Shown here in pieces: positions 42,977-53,040 of a DNA stretch of 64,000 nucleotides; within the stretch, counting starts at the first letter, position 1; each line of letters opens with the position of its first letter. Position numbers and translations under genes: made by a program. The stretch comes from Bacteroides faecis MAJ27 (lineage in GTDB: Bacteria; Bacteroidota; Bacteroidia; Bacteroidales; Bacteroidaceae). The notes under the pieces were generated by a model. The model had not been told where the DNA came from, did not search any database, and saw only the letters and a list, made by a program, of their open reading frames with translations. The stretch is from the NCBI RefSeq assembly GCF_900106755.1, contig NZ_FNNN01000006.1:186001-250000 (forward strand), in the 5' to 3' direction.

Positions 42977-44752
42977 TCAACCTAAGGACTCCTGCGCTTT
43001 CTTAAATTCATAGGGAGTCATACCCGTTTTTTTCTTAAACATACTATACAAAATAGGCGTACTATTAAACCCGGCTTCATCGGCTATCGCACGAATGGTA
43101 TAATTGGGATGCCGTTTCAATAATTTAATTGCATAGTTAATACGAAGTTCGTTAACATATCCATTGAAATTGGTTCCGGTATTTTCCTTTATCATCCGGG
43201 CAAAGCGCGCATTGTTCAAGTGTACAATCTGAGCCAGATCCTCTCTTGACAGTTTCGGAGAAAGATACAATTGATCCTGAACCACGATACGATTCAAGTC
43301 TTTGAAAATTTTCTTATTCTCAGCCTCTTCTTCATCATGGTTTTCGGAAACTTCATCTAAAGACAAATCAATTTTCTCTGATGATTCCTCGTCTGGTTCC
43401 AAGTCCAACGGAACAACTACCGGATCTTCAGTTTCCTCCTCTATCAATAATTCATCAGCGTCTTCTTTCCGAGCCAGTTTTTCATTAATAAACTTCGCCA
43501 GCATTTTGTTCTTATACTTGACTATCGTGCTATGCCGCCATATCCGCCATAACATAAATAATGTCAGAAAAGTAATGCATCCCAAAAACGCAAGTGATAT
43601 GTTTCTGACTCTTAGCTGAAAAGTCTGTTCGGCGATATATTCCTCCTGCTCAGTAGCCTTATAAATAGCGTCTAATTCCAAAGCTGCATTTTGTTTATCC
43701 TTACTATTTACACTATCAGTAATAGATATAATAGACTCACGCAAAGCGGCTACTTTTTCAAAATCCTTCAGTCCTAAATAAGCTTTTACTTCTTTTTGAA
43801 GAATACTAATATACTGTAAGTTAACAGTATCCTGCTGCTGCTGCATAAGCTTCTTAAAATCCTGGCATCGATCTACTACTTTCCGATATTGTTTCGATTT
43901 CAACAGATAAGGGATTCCATAGGTTTGACCATCAGGGGTATATGCATTCTTTGTAGACAAATACTGCTGGTAATATTTTTCAGCCTGTTCATACTCCCCT
44001 TCCAGATAGCAAATATATGACATTTTAGCATACAAATAAGTATATTGCAAATCCAGAAAGGCTTCATTTTTTTCAGGTAATCGAGCTATACTTTTCAGCA
44101 GTTTTTCACGTTTCAGCCCCACCTCCAATGCTTCTTCAGTCCGGGAATCATTTAGCAGATAATCCATTTTCATCCCATAGAAGTATGAAAGCATAGCCAT
44201 TTCCAATTTGGTTTCCGCACCTTGAAGCTGTTTGATAGCTTTGTCAAAATAATCATACGCCTCTTCCTTGAAAGATAATTGCCATTTATTTTCACCAATA
44301 CAAAACAGCAACTTACCCTCCGCTCCTTTATCTTTCTCTTTTTGTGCCAATTTAAGACCACCAAGAGCGTATCTCATACTCTCTTTATGATCACTCATCA
44401 ACAGAGCCAGTTCTGCCAAATCAACTGTCATCTTCAGCAAATGCTTAGGATCTTTCTGAGATATGGAATCTAATAAATATGACTTCCTTGCATACACAAA
44501 AGCTAATTTAGTCATATACATATTACGATAAGCCTTACTGCGTAATTCATTTATAATACGCAGAGGCAGAGTCTTTTTACTTTCAGCACCTTCCAACAAA
44601 TTTAAAGCACGTTCAGGCTCTGACATATAGATCCCATTTATATACTTATAGGTATATAGTGAATCACTTTCCATAGTTTTGTCGGCAAAAAGGAACTGGT
44701 TAAACACAAATAAAAACAAACAAACACAAACAACCAAGTGAATACCTTTCAT
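42977..44752 (-). CDS. Membrane-bound TPR sensor with C-terminal AraC-type DNA-binding domain
   Basis: I take ATG 44752 (MKGIHLVV). Signal-like helix 1-23, then about 330 residues of TPR helices, presumably periplasmic. A second membrane helix lies near 390-410 (ISLAFLGCITFLTLFMLWRIW), followed by an acidic linker and a C-terminal AraC/XylS domain (LSREDLAQIVHLNNARFARMI and TIRAIADEAGFNSTPILYSMFKKKTGMTPYEFK). This plan is known in Bacteroides regulators resembling a hybrid sensor without kinase parts. The regulated genes are not evident. Confidence 0.85.
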   Translation of the reverse strand: MKGIHLVVCVCLFLFVFNQFLFADKTMESDSLYTYKYINGIYMSEPERALNLLEGAESKKTLPLRIINELRSKAYRNMYMTKLAFVYARKSYLLDSISQKDPKHLLKMTVDLAELALLMSDHKESMRYALGGLKLAQKEKDKGAEGKLLFCIGENKWQLSFKEEAYDYFDKAIKQLQGAETKLEMAMLSYFYGMKMDYLLNDSRTEEALEVGLKREKLLKSIARLPEKNEAFLDLQYTYLYAKMSYICYLEGEYEQAEKYYQQYLSTKNAYTPDGQTYGIPYLLKSKQYRKVVDRCQDFKKLMQQQQDTVNLQYISILQKEVKAYLGLKDFEKVAALRESIISITDSVNSKDKQNAALELDAIYKATEQEEYIAEQTFQLRVRNISLAFLGCITFLTLFMLWRIWRHSTIVKYKNKMLAKFINEKLARKEDADELLIEEETEDPVVVPLDLEPDEESSEKIDLSLDEVSENHDEEEAENKKIFKDLNRIVVQDQLYLSPKLSREDLAQIVHLNNARFARMIKENTGTNFNGYVNELRINYAIKLLKRHPNYTIRAIADEAGFNSTPILYSMFKKKTGMTPYEFKKAQESLG

Positions 44753-44776
44753 TATAATCCCAATAATTTTATTCCC

Positions 44777-44807
44777 CAAAAATAAAACATAGTTTTATAA
44801 AATGCAA
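44777..44807 (-). promoter_or_regulatory. Promoter of the TPR-AraC gene
   Basis: TATTTTTG on the minus strand (44784-44777) with TTG at 44807-44805 and a 20-bp spacer, 24 bp before ATG 44752. Confidence 0.6.
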
Positions 44808-44987
44808 GAATTGAATATATTGGAATGAAGTGAAATAAGAAACATTAGTGATTGTAAAACTATAATTTACTGACTCATCACCATTTGCGCAACCCCATAA
44901 AAGTTTAATTTTCAGCCGAATCCGCACATCCTATGGAGACACCACGAAAGTACTGAATAAAAACAACATATACTAAAATATAAGAGA

Positions 44988-45758
44988 TTAGAGTCCTAAC
45001 GCTTTATCAAACCGCTTGTCAATGCATGCACTTAAGTCAGTCGTGACGAATTTCCCATTATAGAAAAGACTGAATATAGTGGCTGGTGTAGGAGCATCCT
45101 GTGCCTGTTCCATCGTCTCTAATCTAATTATTTTCAATGGAATACCTTTACTTTCAGCGACATTCACCAACGAATTACGAACATGAAATTCTGCAAACGG
45201 ACAACGATGTGTATAGTAAACCACTACTCCTTCTTTATCCGCACATACTCCACTTAATATACAATCTTTAAAAGCTGGATCGGGAGCCGCCGGATTTATC
45301 TTCAGAGCCAGAAGGCTGAACCCATAAGGAAGTTTTTCGACTGTTTCGAATCCTTGCCGTAACAGCCATTTCGCATCGCTCATAAAATGAAACTTTGATG
45401 TACCAACTACCGTAACCAACCCCTCTTTCCCCTGCGCCCTGGCGTCATCAATGGCGGATTGTAGTAGTGCTTTAGCATGTCCGTGTCCTTTATATTGTCC
45501 CGATACCCAAAAGCAGTTTATCATCAAGTAATTAGGAGCAGTCACAGGAATCCACGCCTTTTCGGCAGGGACGTACTCTATAAACACTTTTGCCCGCTCA
45601 TCAAGCCGTCTGAAAATATAACCATTATCAAACTCTTTTTTCAGCCATGCTTTTTTCAGCTCATAGCTGTCCTTGCATTTCTTATCGGAGAAAGCACAGC
45701 AAATGTGTTCTTTTTCTATATTTTCTTTAGTCAGGGTGATATACTTCGCTTCCATCAT
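44988..45758 (-). CDS. GNAT acetyltransferase with C-terminal YoaP-type thioredoxin-like domain
   Basis: The N-terminal GNAT fold (about 1-150) shows the acetyl-CoA loop region VSGQYKGHGHAKALLQSAIDDA. The C-terminal part (about 180-256) matches YoaP-like domains with the thioredoxin-like segment YYTHRCPFAEFHV and TPATIFSLFYNGKFVTTDL. The acetylated substrate is not known. 256 aa, normal length. It is divergent from the YjbR-like gene. Confidence 0.85.
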   Translation of the reverse strand: MMEAKYITLTKENIEKEHICCAFSDKKCKDSYELKKAWLKKEFDNGYIFRRLDERAKVFIEYVPAEKAWIPVTAPNYLMINCFWVSGQYKGHGHAKALLQSAIDDARAQGKEGLVTVVGTSKFHFMSDAKWLLRQGFETVEKLPYGFSLLALKINPAAPDPAFKDCILSGVCADKEGVVVYYTHRCPFAEFHVRNSLVNVAESKGIPLKIIRLETMEQAQDAPTPATIFSLFYNGKFVTTDLSACIDKRFDKALGL

Positions 45759-45805
45759 ATTCTATTTATCGGTATATAAATCAAGGACATCTGCTCTTGC
45801 AACGG

Positions 45806-45813
45806 CAAAGATA
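45806..45813 (-). promoter_or_regulatory. -7 box of the GNAT-YoaP gene
   Basis: TATCTTTG on the minus strand, 48 bp before the ATG; no clear -33 element. Confidence 0.45.
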
Positions 45814-45912
45814 CATAATCAAAAGTAATTAAGCACTGCCCTGTCTCGTCAAAATGACACAGTACTACGGATTAAAGTTTTGGAAACAGATTAGCGGATA
45901 AACTTAAATGGG

Positions 45913-45920
45913 TATATTTG
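45913..45920 (+). promoter_or_regulatory. -7 box of the YjbR-like gene
   Basis: TATATTTG on the plus strand, 29 bp before ATG 45950; no clear -33 element. Confidence 0.5.
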
Positions 45921-45949
45921 TCTTTTGAAAATACATTAGAGATAATATC

Positions 45950-46315
45950 ATGAATATCGAAGAGTTGAGAGAATATTGCCTGTCTGTAAAAGGGGCGACA
46001 GAGTGTATGCCGTTTGACGAAGATACCTTAGTATTTAAAGTGATGGGAAAGATGTTTACCTATACAGGATTGCGACCTAAGAATGGGGAGTTTTGGGCTA
46101 ATATGAAATGTGACCCTGAAAAATCTACAGAGCTAATGGAGAAGTATAACGGTATCTTTTTCGGGCATCACTCCGATAAAAAATATTGGATAAGTATCTA
46201 TCTGGAAAGCGATCTGGATGATAAACTTATCAAAGAACTGATTGACCATTCAGTGGAAGAAGTGATCAAAAAGCTTCCTAAAAAAAAGCAAGAGGAATAT
46301 CACACAATGATTTAG
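45950..46315 (+). CDS. MmcQ/YjbR family (DUF419) protein
   Basis: A 121-aa protein with the family pattern ELREYCLSVKGATECMPFDEDTLVFKVMGKMF, FWANMKCDPE and HSDKKYWISIYLESDLDD. The YjbR fold resembles DNA-binding domains, but its function is not established. It stands alone, with its own promoter box and a strong terminator. Confidence 0.9.
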   Translation: MNIEELREYCLSVKGATECMPFDEDTLVFKVMGKMFTYTGLRPKNGEFWANMKCDPEKSTELMEKYNGIFFGHHSDKKYWISIYLESDLDDKLIKELIDHSVEEVIKKLPKKKQEEYHTMI

Positions 46316-46352
46316 CACAAAAAACGAAGCTGCTGACTGGCAAGTGTATATA

Positions 46353-46388
46353 TCTGACTTTGCTGCTTCTTCCAGCAGCAAAGTCAGA
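46353..46388. terminator. Strong bidirectional terminator
   Basis: TCTGACTTTGCTGCT (46353-46367) pairs perfectly with AGCAGCAAAGTCAGA (46374-46388), a 15-bp stem with a 6-base loop, between convergent genes. Confidence 0.85.
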
Positions 46389-46399
46389 TTATTCAACGC

Positions 46400-47650
46400 T
46401 CAAAAACGTATATCCCATATACCGCATGCTTTTTCCAGTGCCACTAACGAAGCAGCATACCCTTTCATTGTTTCCAGATACTCCTGTTGCACCTCGTTGT
46501 AAGTACGCTGGGCAACCAGTACATCGAGAATACTTGTTTCTCCCCGTTTGTATTTATATACCATGCCATTGAGTACCTTCTGCGAATCTTCAAGTACCCC
46601 GGCTCTATATTGAGCCACCTTTTTCTTCTCAGCCTCATAATAAAACCAAGCCTGAGCTATCTCTGCCTGTATCTGCAATTCCATGTCTCTTTCCATTATT
46701 TCCGACTGGGCAATTCGGAATTTTGCAGCTTTTACAGCTCCTTTATTAATATTCGAGAATGTCAGAGGAATGGAGACACCTGCAGTAGTAGAGCGAGCCG
46801 GAGGAAGAAAACCTTTCCAGTCTCTTTCATAAGAAACCGAAACTCCGATATTAGGTTTTCGTTCCGCTTTCGTCAGTTTATATTCCCCGGTAGTAAGTTC
46901 CGTGCTCTTTTGAGCGACAAGCAGGTCGATACGATTATTTAGTCCTGCTTCGACCAGATCAGACAGGGCAAAGTCTCTGCTCAACTTCTCCCAATTTCCC
47001 AAAGGAACATGAAGTGTATCAGCAGCCATTCCCATGTGTTTATTCAACTGAATCAGAGCAGAATGATAGACTGCTTCCTGACTGTAAACAGCATTAAGCA
47101 AAGTAAGAGCCTCCAGTTTTGACTGTCGGACATCATTCTCGGTAATCTCTCCCGAAACATAACGCAAACTATCTGACTGACTCAGCTGATACATATACTC
47201 ATAAGAACTTTTTTGTACTTCAAGCAAGTTGCGCTGAAGAATTGCATCTAGAAAAAGATCGGCAGCTTCCGCCCTCAAATCCTGAAAGCCTTGTTGCAAA
47301 ACAAGTCTTTCCAACTCCGCCTGGGTCCGTGCCAACTTAATACGTGCCCCTCTTTTATTTCCCAGTTCTAATGAATAAGAAACTCCCAAAGAAAAAGTCT
47401 CATTACCCGCTTCAAACTCCAATTCAGGGTCCGGGAATATTTTCCGGGCAACCACTTCTGCATCAGCTATACTTACATTGAGTTTTTCAGCTAAATAACT
47501 CAGATTATTTTTTCCTACCCTATTCAGATATTCTTCGAAAGAAATAGACTGAGCCGGCTTTACTTCTGCCATTTGAGCAAAAGCCGGAATAAGCGCAACT
47601 TCCACAACTAACAACAGAAGCAGCACATTATAACGTATATTCTTTTTCAT
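46400..47650 (-). CDS. TolC-family outer-membrane efflux protein (CzcC/CusC type)
   Basis: The outer-membrane exit duct of a tripartite efflux pump. Signal peptide 1-25. Two OEP repeats of long coiled helices follow (about 35-230 and 235-416), with SLGVSYSLELGNKRGARI and NIGVSVSYERDW strands. 416 aa, typical of the heavy-metal branch. Its start overlaps the end of the RND pump gene by 23 bp in the same operon. Confidence 0.9.
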   Translation of the reverse strand: MKKNIRYNVLLLLLVVEVALIPAFAQMAEVKPAQSISFEEYLNRVGKNNLSYLAEKLNVSIADAEVVARKIFPDPELEFEAGNETFSLGVSYSLELGNKRGARIKLARTQAELERLVLQQGFQDLRAEAADLFLDAILQRNLLEVQKSSYEYMYQLSQSDSLRYVSGEITENDVRQSKLEALTLLNAVYSQEAVYHSALIQLNKHMGMAADTLHVPLGNWEKLSRDFALSDLVEAGLNNRIDLLVAQKSTELTTGEYKLTKAERKPNIGVSVSYERDWKGFLPPARSTTAGVSIPLTFSNINKGAVKAAKFRIAQSEIMERDMELQIQAEIAQAWFYYEAEKKKVAQYRAGVLEDSQKVLNGMVYKYKRGETSILDVLVAQRTYNEVQQEYLETMKGYAASLVALEKACGIWDIRF

Positions 47651-50600
47651 CGTTCTTCTTTTTATTTAAAACATTGTTCTCAACCAAATAATAGAAAGCC
47701 GGAAGCAGAAACATGGAAACAAGTGTTGAAAACATCAATCCATATACAATCACTGTTGCCAGCGGACGCTGTACGTCACTACCGATTCCTGTTGCCAACG
47801 AAGCCGGAAAAAGCCCGAGTATCGTAGTAACCGAAGTCATCAGAATAGGGCGGAAACGTTGAAGCGCTCCTTCTATGACCGATTTCCGGAGTTCCATACC
47901 TTTTATACGTAATCCATTGATCTGCGATACCATGATAATTCCATTTTGTATGGAAAGTCCGAACATCGCTATAAATCCTACAGCAGAAGATACATTCAGC
48001 GTCATACCACGCACATTAAGAGCAAGCATACCTCCGAAAAGTGCTAAAGGGACAATAGATAATACCAGTCCCGCCTGCCGGAATTTTCCGAACGTGGCAT
48101 AAAGCAGTATAAACATCCCCACCAGTGTCAGTGGTATAATGACGGAGAGACGTGTATAAGCCCGCTTCTGATTTTCGAAAGCACCACCCCATTTGACAGT
48201 ATATTTATTCTTGTCATAATGTACATTCTCATTGATCGTCGCTTGGGCTTCGTTCAGAAAAGACGCCAGATCACGACCACGCAGATTCAGCTTTACCGTC
48301 AGATGCCGTCTGTTCATTTCCCGGGTTATCGTACTCTCCCCAAGACTCAATCTGACATCAGCTACCTGGGAAAGAGGAATTTTAGCACCGGTGGAAGAAG
48401 TCAACATAAGTCCGGCTATTTTCTCCGGAGTATTCCGCGCCTCTTCTTTATACTTACAAGTGATGTCATACTGGCGGTCATCCTGATAAAGTTGTGCAAT
48501 CGCCTTACCTCCGATAGCCACTTCAATCAGATCCGCCACATCAGATACATTTAAGCCATAACGGGCTATGGCATCACGATTCATACTAATCTGTAACTGC
48601 GGCAAAGGCGGTTCCTGATCAATATCCAGATCGACAGCACCTTTCACAGTCCCCAACACCCGGGTTATTTCTTCAGCAATACGGCGTGTTTCACGAAAAT
48701 CTTCGCCATATACTTTCACTACCAGTTCACTATGGGCCCCGGCTATTTTATCCATCACCCCATCTATCATAGGCTGACTGAAACCGACTTTAAAACCTGA
48801 AAGTGACTTGTATTCTTCCTCCAGTTCGTTAATCAAATCTTTTTTAGTTTTTCCCTTCGGCCATTCCCCATAAGGCTTAATGCCGATAGATACCTCAAAG
48901 TGAGAAGGAGTGAACGGGTCGGTTCCGTCATCATTTCTTCCTGCTTGTACCATCATATAGGTAACTTCGGAGTACTTCATTGTACGGGCACGCAAGGTAT
49001 CGGACAACTCCCGTGACTTTTCTACTGAAATTCCGGGTGGCAAATTAACTTGCAGCCAAATTGAACCTTCATCCAACTCCGGAAGAAAGTCTTTTCCTAC
49101 AACGGCACTCAATACTATGCCTCCTACCAAGACCAGGCTTGATGACATAATGACCTTTGAGGGTGTTTCCAAAATTCCAGTAACGATACAAGTATATTCA
49201 TCTTTTAGTTTATCCAGCCATTTATTCTTATATATCTTACGTGGTTTACGATATATGGCATAGGCAAGTCCCGGAATCAATAAGAGTGCAACCAAAAGTG
49301 CTCCAACCATCGCATAACTCATCGTAAATGCCATTGGGGTGAAAAGCTTGCGTTCTACACGTTCAAAGGCAAATAGCGGAAGATATGCCGTAATAATAAC
49401 GATGGTCGAGAAAAGAATAGGACGTCCCACTTCTTTGGCACGCTGTGCGATGCTTTTTTCTTCAAGGTATTGTTCTGGATTATCTTCACGTTTCTTGAGG
49501 ATCGTTTCCAGCATAACAATAGCACCGTCTACGATAATACCGAAATCAATAGCGCCAAGCGACAGAAGATTAGCCGGAATATCCGTCAGATGCATAAGAA
49601 TAAAAGCGATAAGTAACGATACAGGAATCGTTATAGAAACCAATAATGCGCCACGCCAGTTACCCAGAAACAATATAAGCACCAGAACTACCAAACCCAT
49701 CCCCATCAACAAGGTATGAGACACAGTGCTCAAAGTGGTGTCCACCAAATCGGTACGATCCAGAAAAGTGTGTATCTTTACTCCTTCCGGCAATGTTTCA
49801 TTATTTAATTCATCAACCGCCGTATGAACAGCTTCCAATACTTTAGACGGATTCTCATGTTTCAGAAGAAGTACGATTCCTTCCAGACTTTCAGAATAGT
49901 CGCGGGTACGGTCTGTATACCCCAAAACTCCCTTTCTTTCAAGATTTCCATATTTCAAGGAACCGATGTCATTCAGAAAGACAGGAACTCCGGAAGTGGT
50001 ACTCACTACAATATGCCCCAAGTCATCCAAGTTCCCGATCAATCCGATTCCCCGGACCACATAACCCAGATCGCCACGATTCAACACACTCCCCCCTACA
50101 TTGGCATTGTTATTTTCAATAGCTTCAATAACCTGTTTGAGAGATAAATTATATTGTTCCAATTTGGAAGGGTCTATTTCAACCTGGAACTGAGTTGTGA
50201 TACCGCCGAAATTAGTCACATCGGCTACTCCCGACACTTCTTTGATACGCGGAATAATTACCCAGTTCTGAAGATCGGTTAATTCACGTAATGAATGTTG
50301 GTCACTTTCCACGATATAGCGGTACACCTCTCCTACAGGGGATGTCAGCGGATCAAGTCCCGGAGTAGCTCCATAGGGTAGTTCTACTTCATTCAACCTT
50401 TCCTGTACACGCTGGCGACTCCAATAATCTTCTGTCCCGTCTTTAAAGACAATGGTAATCATCGACAGTCCGAACGTGCTTTTACTTCGCATGACGTGCA
50501 TACCAGGCAGACCATTAATGGCCCGTTCCAACGGAATAGTAATCTGTTGCTCCACCTCTTCCGCAGCAAGCCCGGGCACCTGAGTGACAACTTGAGAAGT

Positions 50601-50735
50601 GACATCTGCAATATCCGGATAAGCCTCTATCGAAAGCTGTTTCCATGAGTAATATCCAAAGATACACATCACCACAAACAAGCAAAGCATTACCCATCTT
50701 TTCTGTATAATTGAAAGCATTAATTCCTTCTTCAT
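47628..50735 (-). CDS. HME-type RND heavy-metal efflux pump (CusA/CzcA family)
   Basis: Proton-driven inner-membrane transporter. Twelve membrane helices with two large periplasmic loops, 1035 aa. The HME-family proton-relay motif DFGIIVDGAIVMLE at 397-410 provides D397, D403 and E410. FLPELDEGSIWLQVNLPPG is also typical of the CzcA/CusA group. I could not assign the metal: the expected Met cluster of copper/silver pumps is not obvious to me. It lies between the adaptor (6 bp) and the TolC gene (overlap). Confidence 0.92.
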   Translation of the reverse strand: MKKELMLSIIQKRWVMLCLFVVMCIFGYYSWKQLSIEAYPDIADVTSQVVTQVPGLAAEEVEQQITIPLERAINGLPGMHVMRSKSTFGLSMITIVFKDGTEDYWSRQRVQERLNEVELPYGATPGLDPLTSPVGEVYRYIVESDQHSLRELTDLQNWVIIPRIKEVSGVADVTNFGGITTQFQVEIDPSKLEQYNLSLKQVIEAIENNNANVGGSVLNRGDLGYVVRGIGLIGNLDDLGHIVVSTTSGVPVFLNDIGSLKYGNLERKGVLGYTDRTRDYSESLEGIVLLLKHENPSKVLEAVHTAVDELNNETLPEGVKIHTFLDRTDLVDTTLSTVSHTLLMGMGLVVLVLILFLGNWRGALLVSITIPVSLLIAFILMHLTDIPANLLSLGAIDFGIIVDGAIVMLETILKKREDNPEQYLEEKSIAQRAKEVGRPILFSTIVIITAYLPLFAFERVERKLFTPMAFTMSYAMVGALLVALLLIPGLAYAIYRKPRKIYKNKWLDKLKDEYTCIVTGILETPSKVIMSSSLVLVGGIVLSAVVGKDFLPELDEGSIWLQVNLPPGISVEKSRELSDTLRARTMKYSEVTYMMVQAGRNDDGTDPFTPSHFEVSIGIKPYGEWPKGKTKKDLINELEEEYKSLSGFKVGFSQPMIDGVMDKIAGAHSELVVKVYGEDFRETRRIAEEITRVLGTVKGAVDLDIDQEPPLPQLQISMNRDAIARYGLNVSDVADLIEVAIGGKAIAQLYQDDRQYDITCKYKEEARNTPEKIAGLMLTSSTGAKIPLSQVADVRLSLGESTITREMNRRHLTVKLNLRGRDLASFLNEAQATINENVHYDKNKYTVKWGGAFENQKRAYTRLSVIIPLTLVGMFILLYATFGKFRQAGLVLSIVPLALFGGMLALNVRGMTLNVSSAVGFIAMFGLSIQNGIIMVSQINGLRIKGMELRKSVIEGALQRFRPILMTSVTTILGLFPASLATGIGSDVQRPLATVIVYGLMFSTLVSMFLLPAFYYLVENNVLNKKKNDEKEYTL

Positions 50736-50741
50736 AATTTC

Positions 50742-51851
50742 TTACTTTAAATAATATCCTCCCTCACTGATTATCTTATCTCCGGGACACAGTCCTTGGC
50801 TAATTACAGCTATTCCGTTTTCTGTTGTCTCCACCATCACCAACGTCCGTACAAAAATTGCCGGAGCAATCTGCACAAATACATAACTATCCTTTTCGCC
50901 CTGTAATAATGCTTTTTCCGGAATTTGAATTTGTTCGACCGGAGCACTCAGGAAATGCATAGTAGTATACATGCCCAATTTCAAATGTCCGTCCGAATTA
51001 TCGCAGACCGAAAGCACCTGAATGGAACGGGTTTCTTCATCTACCGCCTCCTCTACGTGATATACATTACCTTTAATAACCGTACCGGGTAATGCTGAAA
51101 TTTCTATATCCAAACTGCTGCCTTCATTTATAAACCGGATATCTTTTTCCTTTACCTGAGCTGTAATCCAGACCTCCGACAAATCAGCAACGATAGCTAT
51201 CGGCTCCGTATCATCCTTCAGATACTGGCCCGTAACGATATTATCCTTGATCACGACACCGGAAATAGGAGAACGAACAATCAACGGCTGCCCTAATATC
51301 ATTTCCCCAAGATTGTCCACTTGATATACCCGTAATGCGGCTGAAGCATTCTCAAACTCCTTATCCGCTATCAATAAAGCATTCTGGGCTTCTTCCAGTT
51401 CCTTCTGTGAACTGACGCCATTCTTTATCAGGTCTTCTTTACGTTTCAAGTCTTTTTTCGCTAGTTCCCTCGATGAAACTGCCTGAAAATATTCTTTCTG
51501 TGCGGAAGTAAAGTCAGGAGAACTGATTTCAAATAAAGGTGTCCCCTGATGTACCGGTTGTCCGATTCGTACATAAGATTTTGTGACCCTCCCTGCAAAT
51601 GGAGGAGCAACGTAAGCATAACGGGTAGGAATGGGACGTACCATACCGGATGTTATCACTTTCTTGGAATAGGGTTCCGATTCTGTCTCTGATACTTTGA
51701 TTTTTTCAAGTAAGAAATGGTCTGTTACATAGACTGTATCACCTTCTATACGACAACCACTTTTTTGCTCTGATTCCTGCTTATTCCCACATGCGGTAAA
51801 AAACAATAAACTGCAAACAAAGAACATGTGTAACTCTCTCTTCATCATCAT
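50742..51851 (-). CDS. RND periplasmic adaptor lipoprotein (CusB/CzcB family)
   Basis: Bridges the RND pump and the outer-membrane duct. Lipobox FFTAC gives a lipid-anchored Cys near residue 21. The barrel-sandwich hybrid VAPPFAGRVTKSYVRIGQPVHQG, an alpha-helical hairpin (SAQKEYFQAVSSRELAKKDLKRKEDLI), and beta-barrel domains are visible. Three consecutive ATGs (51851, 51848, 51845) make the start uncertain; I give the first. First gene of the operon. Confidence 0.9.
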   Translation of the reverse strand: MMMKRELHMFFVCSLLFFTACGNKQESEQKSGCRIEGDTVYVTDHFLLEKIKVSETESEPYSKKVITSGMVRPIPTRYAYVAPPFAGRVTKSYVRIGQPVHQGTPLFEISSPDFTSAQKEYFQAVSSRELAKKDLKRKEDLIKNGVSSQKELEEAQNALLIADKEFENASAALRVYQVDNLGEMILGQPLIVRSPISGVVIKDNIVTGQYLKDDTEPIAIVADLSEVWITAQVKEKDIRFINEGSSLDIEISALPGTVIKGNVYHVEEAVDEETRSIQVLSVCDNSDGHLKLGMYTTMHFLSAPVEQIQIPEKALLQGEKDSYVFVQIAPAIFVRTLVMVETTENGIAVISQGLCPGDKIISEGGYYLK

Positions 51852-51891
51852 AATCAAACATAAGTTAAGTTAGTAACCGAATTTTCGGACG

Positions 51892-51899
51892 CAAAGATA
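51892..51899 (-). promoter_or_regulatory. -7 box of the metal efflux operon
   Basis: TATCTTTG on the minus strand, about 40 bp before the adaptor start. No adjacent regulator gene was found for this operon in the window. Confidence 0.5.
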
Positions 51900-52018
51900 G
51901 ACGGCTTCTTTCGGAGGGCCTGTTAGAGAATAGTTAGAATCCTATTAGAATCTTATTAGAGACCATATTTTTCTTTTTAAAAACAACCTATCTGATTCCA
52001 GGAATGTACACACAAATA

Positions 52019-52043
52019 AGGGATTGACTAAAAGCCAATCCCT
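52019..52043 (-). terminator. Terminator of rlmF
   Basis: AGGGATTG (52019-52026) pairs with CAATCCCT (52036-52043), followed by a weak T-rich stretch on the minus strand, 28 bp past the rlmF stop. Confidence 0.7.
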
Positions 52044-52071
52044 CAACGGATAATATTCCAGAAAAAGTTTT

Positions 52072-52995
52072 CTATTTCCCAAATCGCCAAGCTAATATTC
52101 TGCTACTTTTCGTACCCTGATACATTCGAATAATCTTATATTCCGATGCGTGTACAGCTTTCAGTTTAGCATATAGTTTATCCAGATTCTTCTCTTTAGA
52201 AACCAAACTCGTAAACCATCCACAATTTACCCGGTATTTCTGACTCTCGGAAATCATATTCAGCAGAAAACGTAATTCTCCACCCTCACACCAAAGTTCA
52301 TTCGCATTTCCACCGAAATTCAGTTTGGCTTTCTTTACTGTTTCCCCTTTCAGACTACTTAATTTACGTAATGTCCCATCTTCCGCTTCTTCTCTCGAAC
52401 TATGGAATGGAGGATTGCAAATCGTCACATCAAAATATTCATCGGGAGCGATGATTCCATCAAAAATCTTCCGGTTGTCTTTCTGAAGTCGCAAATCAAT
52501 CTTATGCGCTAGTACAGGATTACAAGTCACTATCTTTCGTGCATTTTCTATAGATAGCGGATCAATATCAGACCCCACAAATGTCCATCCATACTCAACA
52601 TGCCCGATAATAGGATAAATACAGTTTGCACCCACACCGATATCCAGACATCTACACTGTCTCCTTGGCTGGTCGTCACATTCTTCTTTTACCATCATAT
52701 TTACTCCTTCGGGATCAATCAAATCAGCAATATAATGAATATAGTCTGCACGTCCAGGGATAGGTGGACACAAATAGTTCTTGGGAATATCCCAATAGCG
52801 GATACCATAATGAGTCACTAGCAACGCTTTGTTTAAAGCTTTCACCGCCTGTGGATTAAAAAAATTTATTGTTTGTTTTCCATAAGGATTAAGCTGCACA
52901 AACTTCTTTAATGATGGACAATTTTCTGTCAATAGAGAAAAATCATACTGCCCATTGTGCTTGTTTCTTGGATGTAATTCACTTCTTTCTGCCAT
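52072..52995 (-). CDS. rlmF: RlmF, 23S rRNA (adenine-1618-N6)-methyltransferase
   Basis: SAM-dependent enzyme that methylates 23S rRNA. Starts with the family N-terminus [16 protein letters not shown]-binding motif [16 protein letters not shown], acidic loop [13 protein letters not shown], and the catalytic N6-adenine motif CNPPFHSS. 307 aa, normal length. A single-gene unit with its own promoter and terminator. Confidence 0.95.
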   Translation of the reverse strand: MAERSELHPRNKHNGQYDFSLLTENCPSLKKFVQLNPYGKQTINFFNPQAVKALNKALLVTHYGIRYWDIPKNYLCPPIPGRADYIHYIADLIDPEGVNMMVKEECDDQPRRQCRCLDIGVGANCIYPIIGHVEYGWTFVGSDIDPLSIENARKIVTCNPVLAHKIDLRLQKDNRKIFDGIIAPDEYFDVTICNPPFHSSREEAEDGTLRKLSSLKGETVKKAKLNFGGNANELWCEGGELRFLLNMISESQKYRVNCGWFTSLVSKEKNLDKLYAKLKAVHASEYKIIRMYQGTKSSRILAWRFGK

Positions 52996-53000
52996 GACGG

Positions 53001-53031
53001 CAAAGATACAGAGAATCTTTCTGTCTGCAAA
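53001..53031 (-). promoter_or_regulatory. Promoter of rlmF
   Basis: TATCTTTG (53008-53001) with TTTG at 53031-53028 and a 19-bp spacer on the minus strand. It lies immediately before the start codon at 52995, so the leader would be very short or absent. Confidence 0.6.
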
Positions 53032-53040
53032 TGACTTTTT

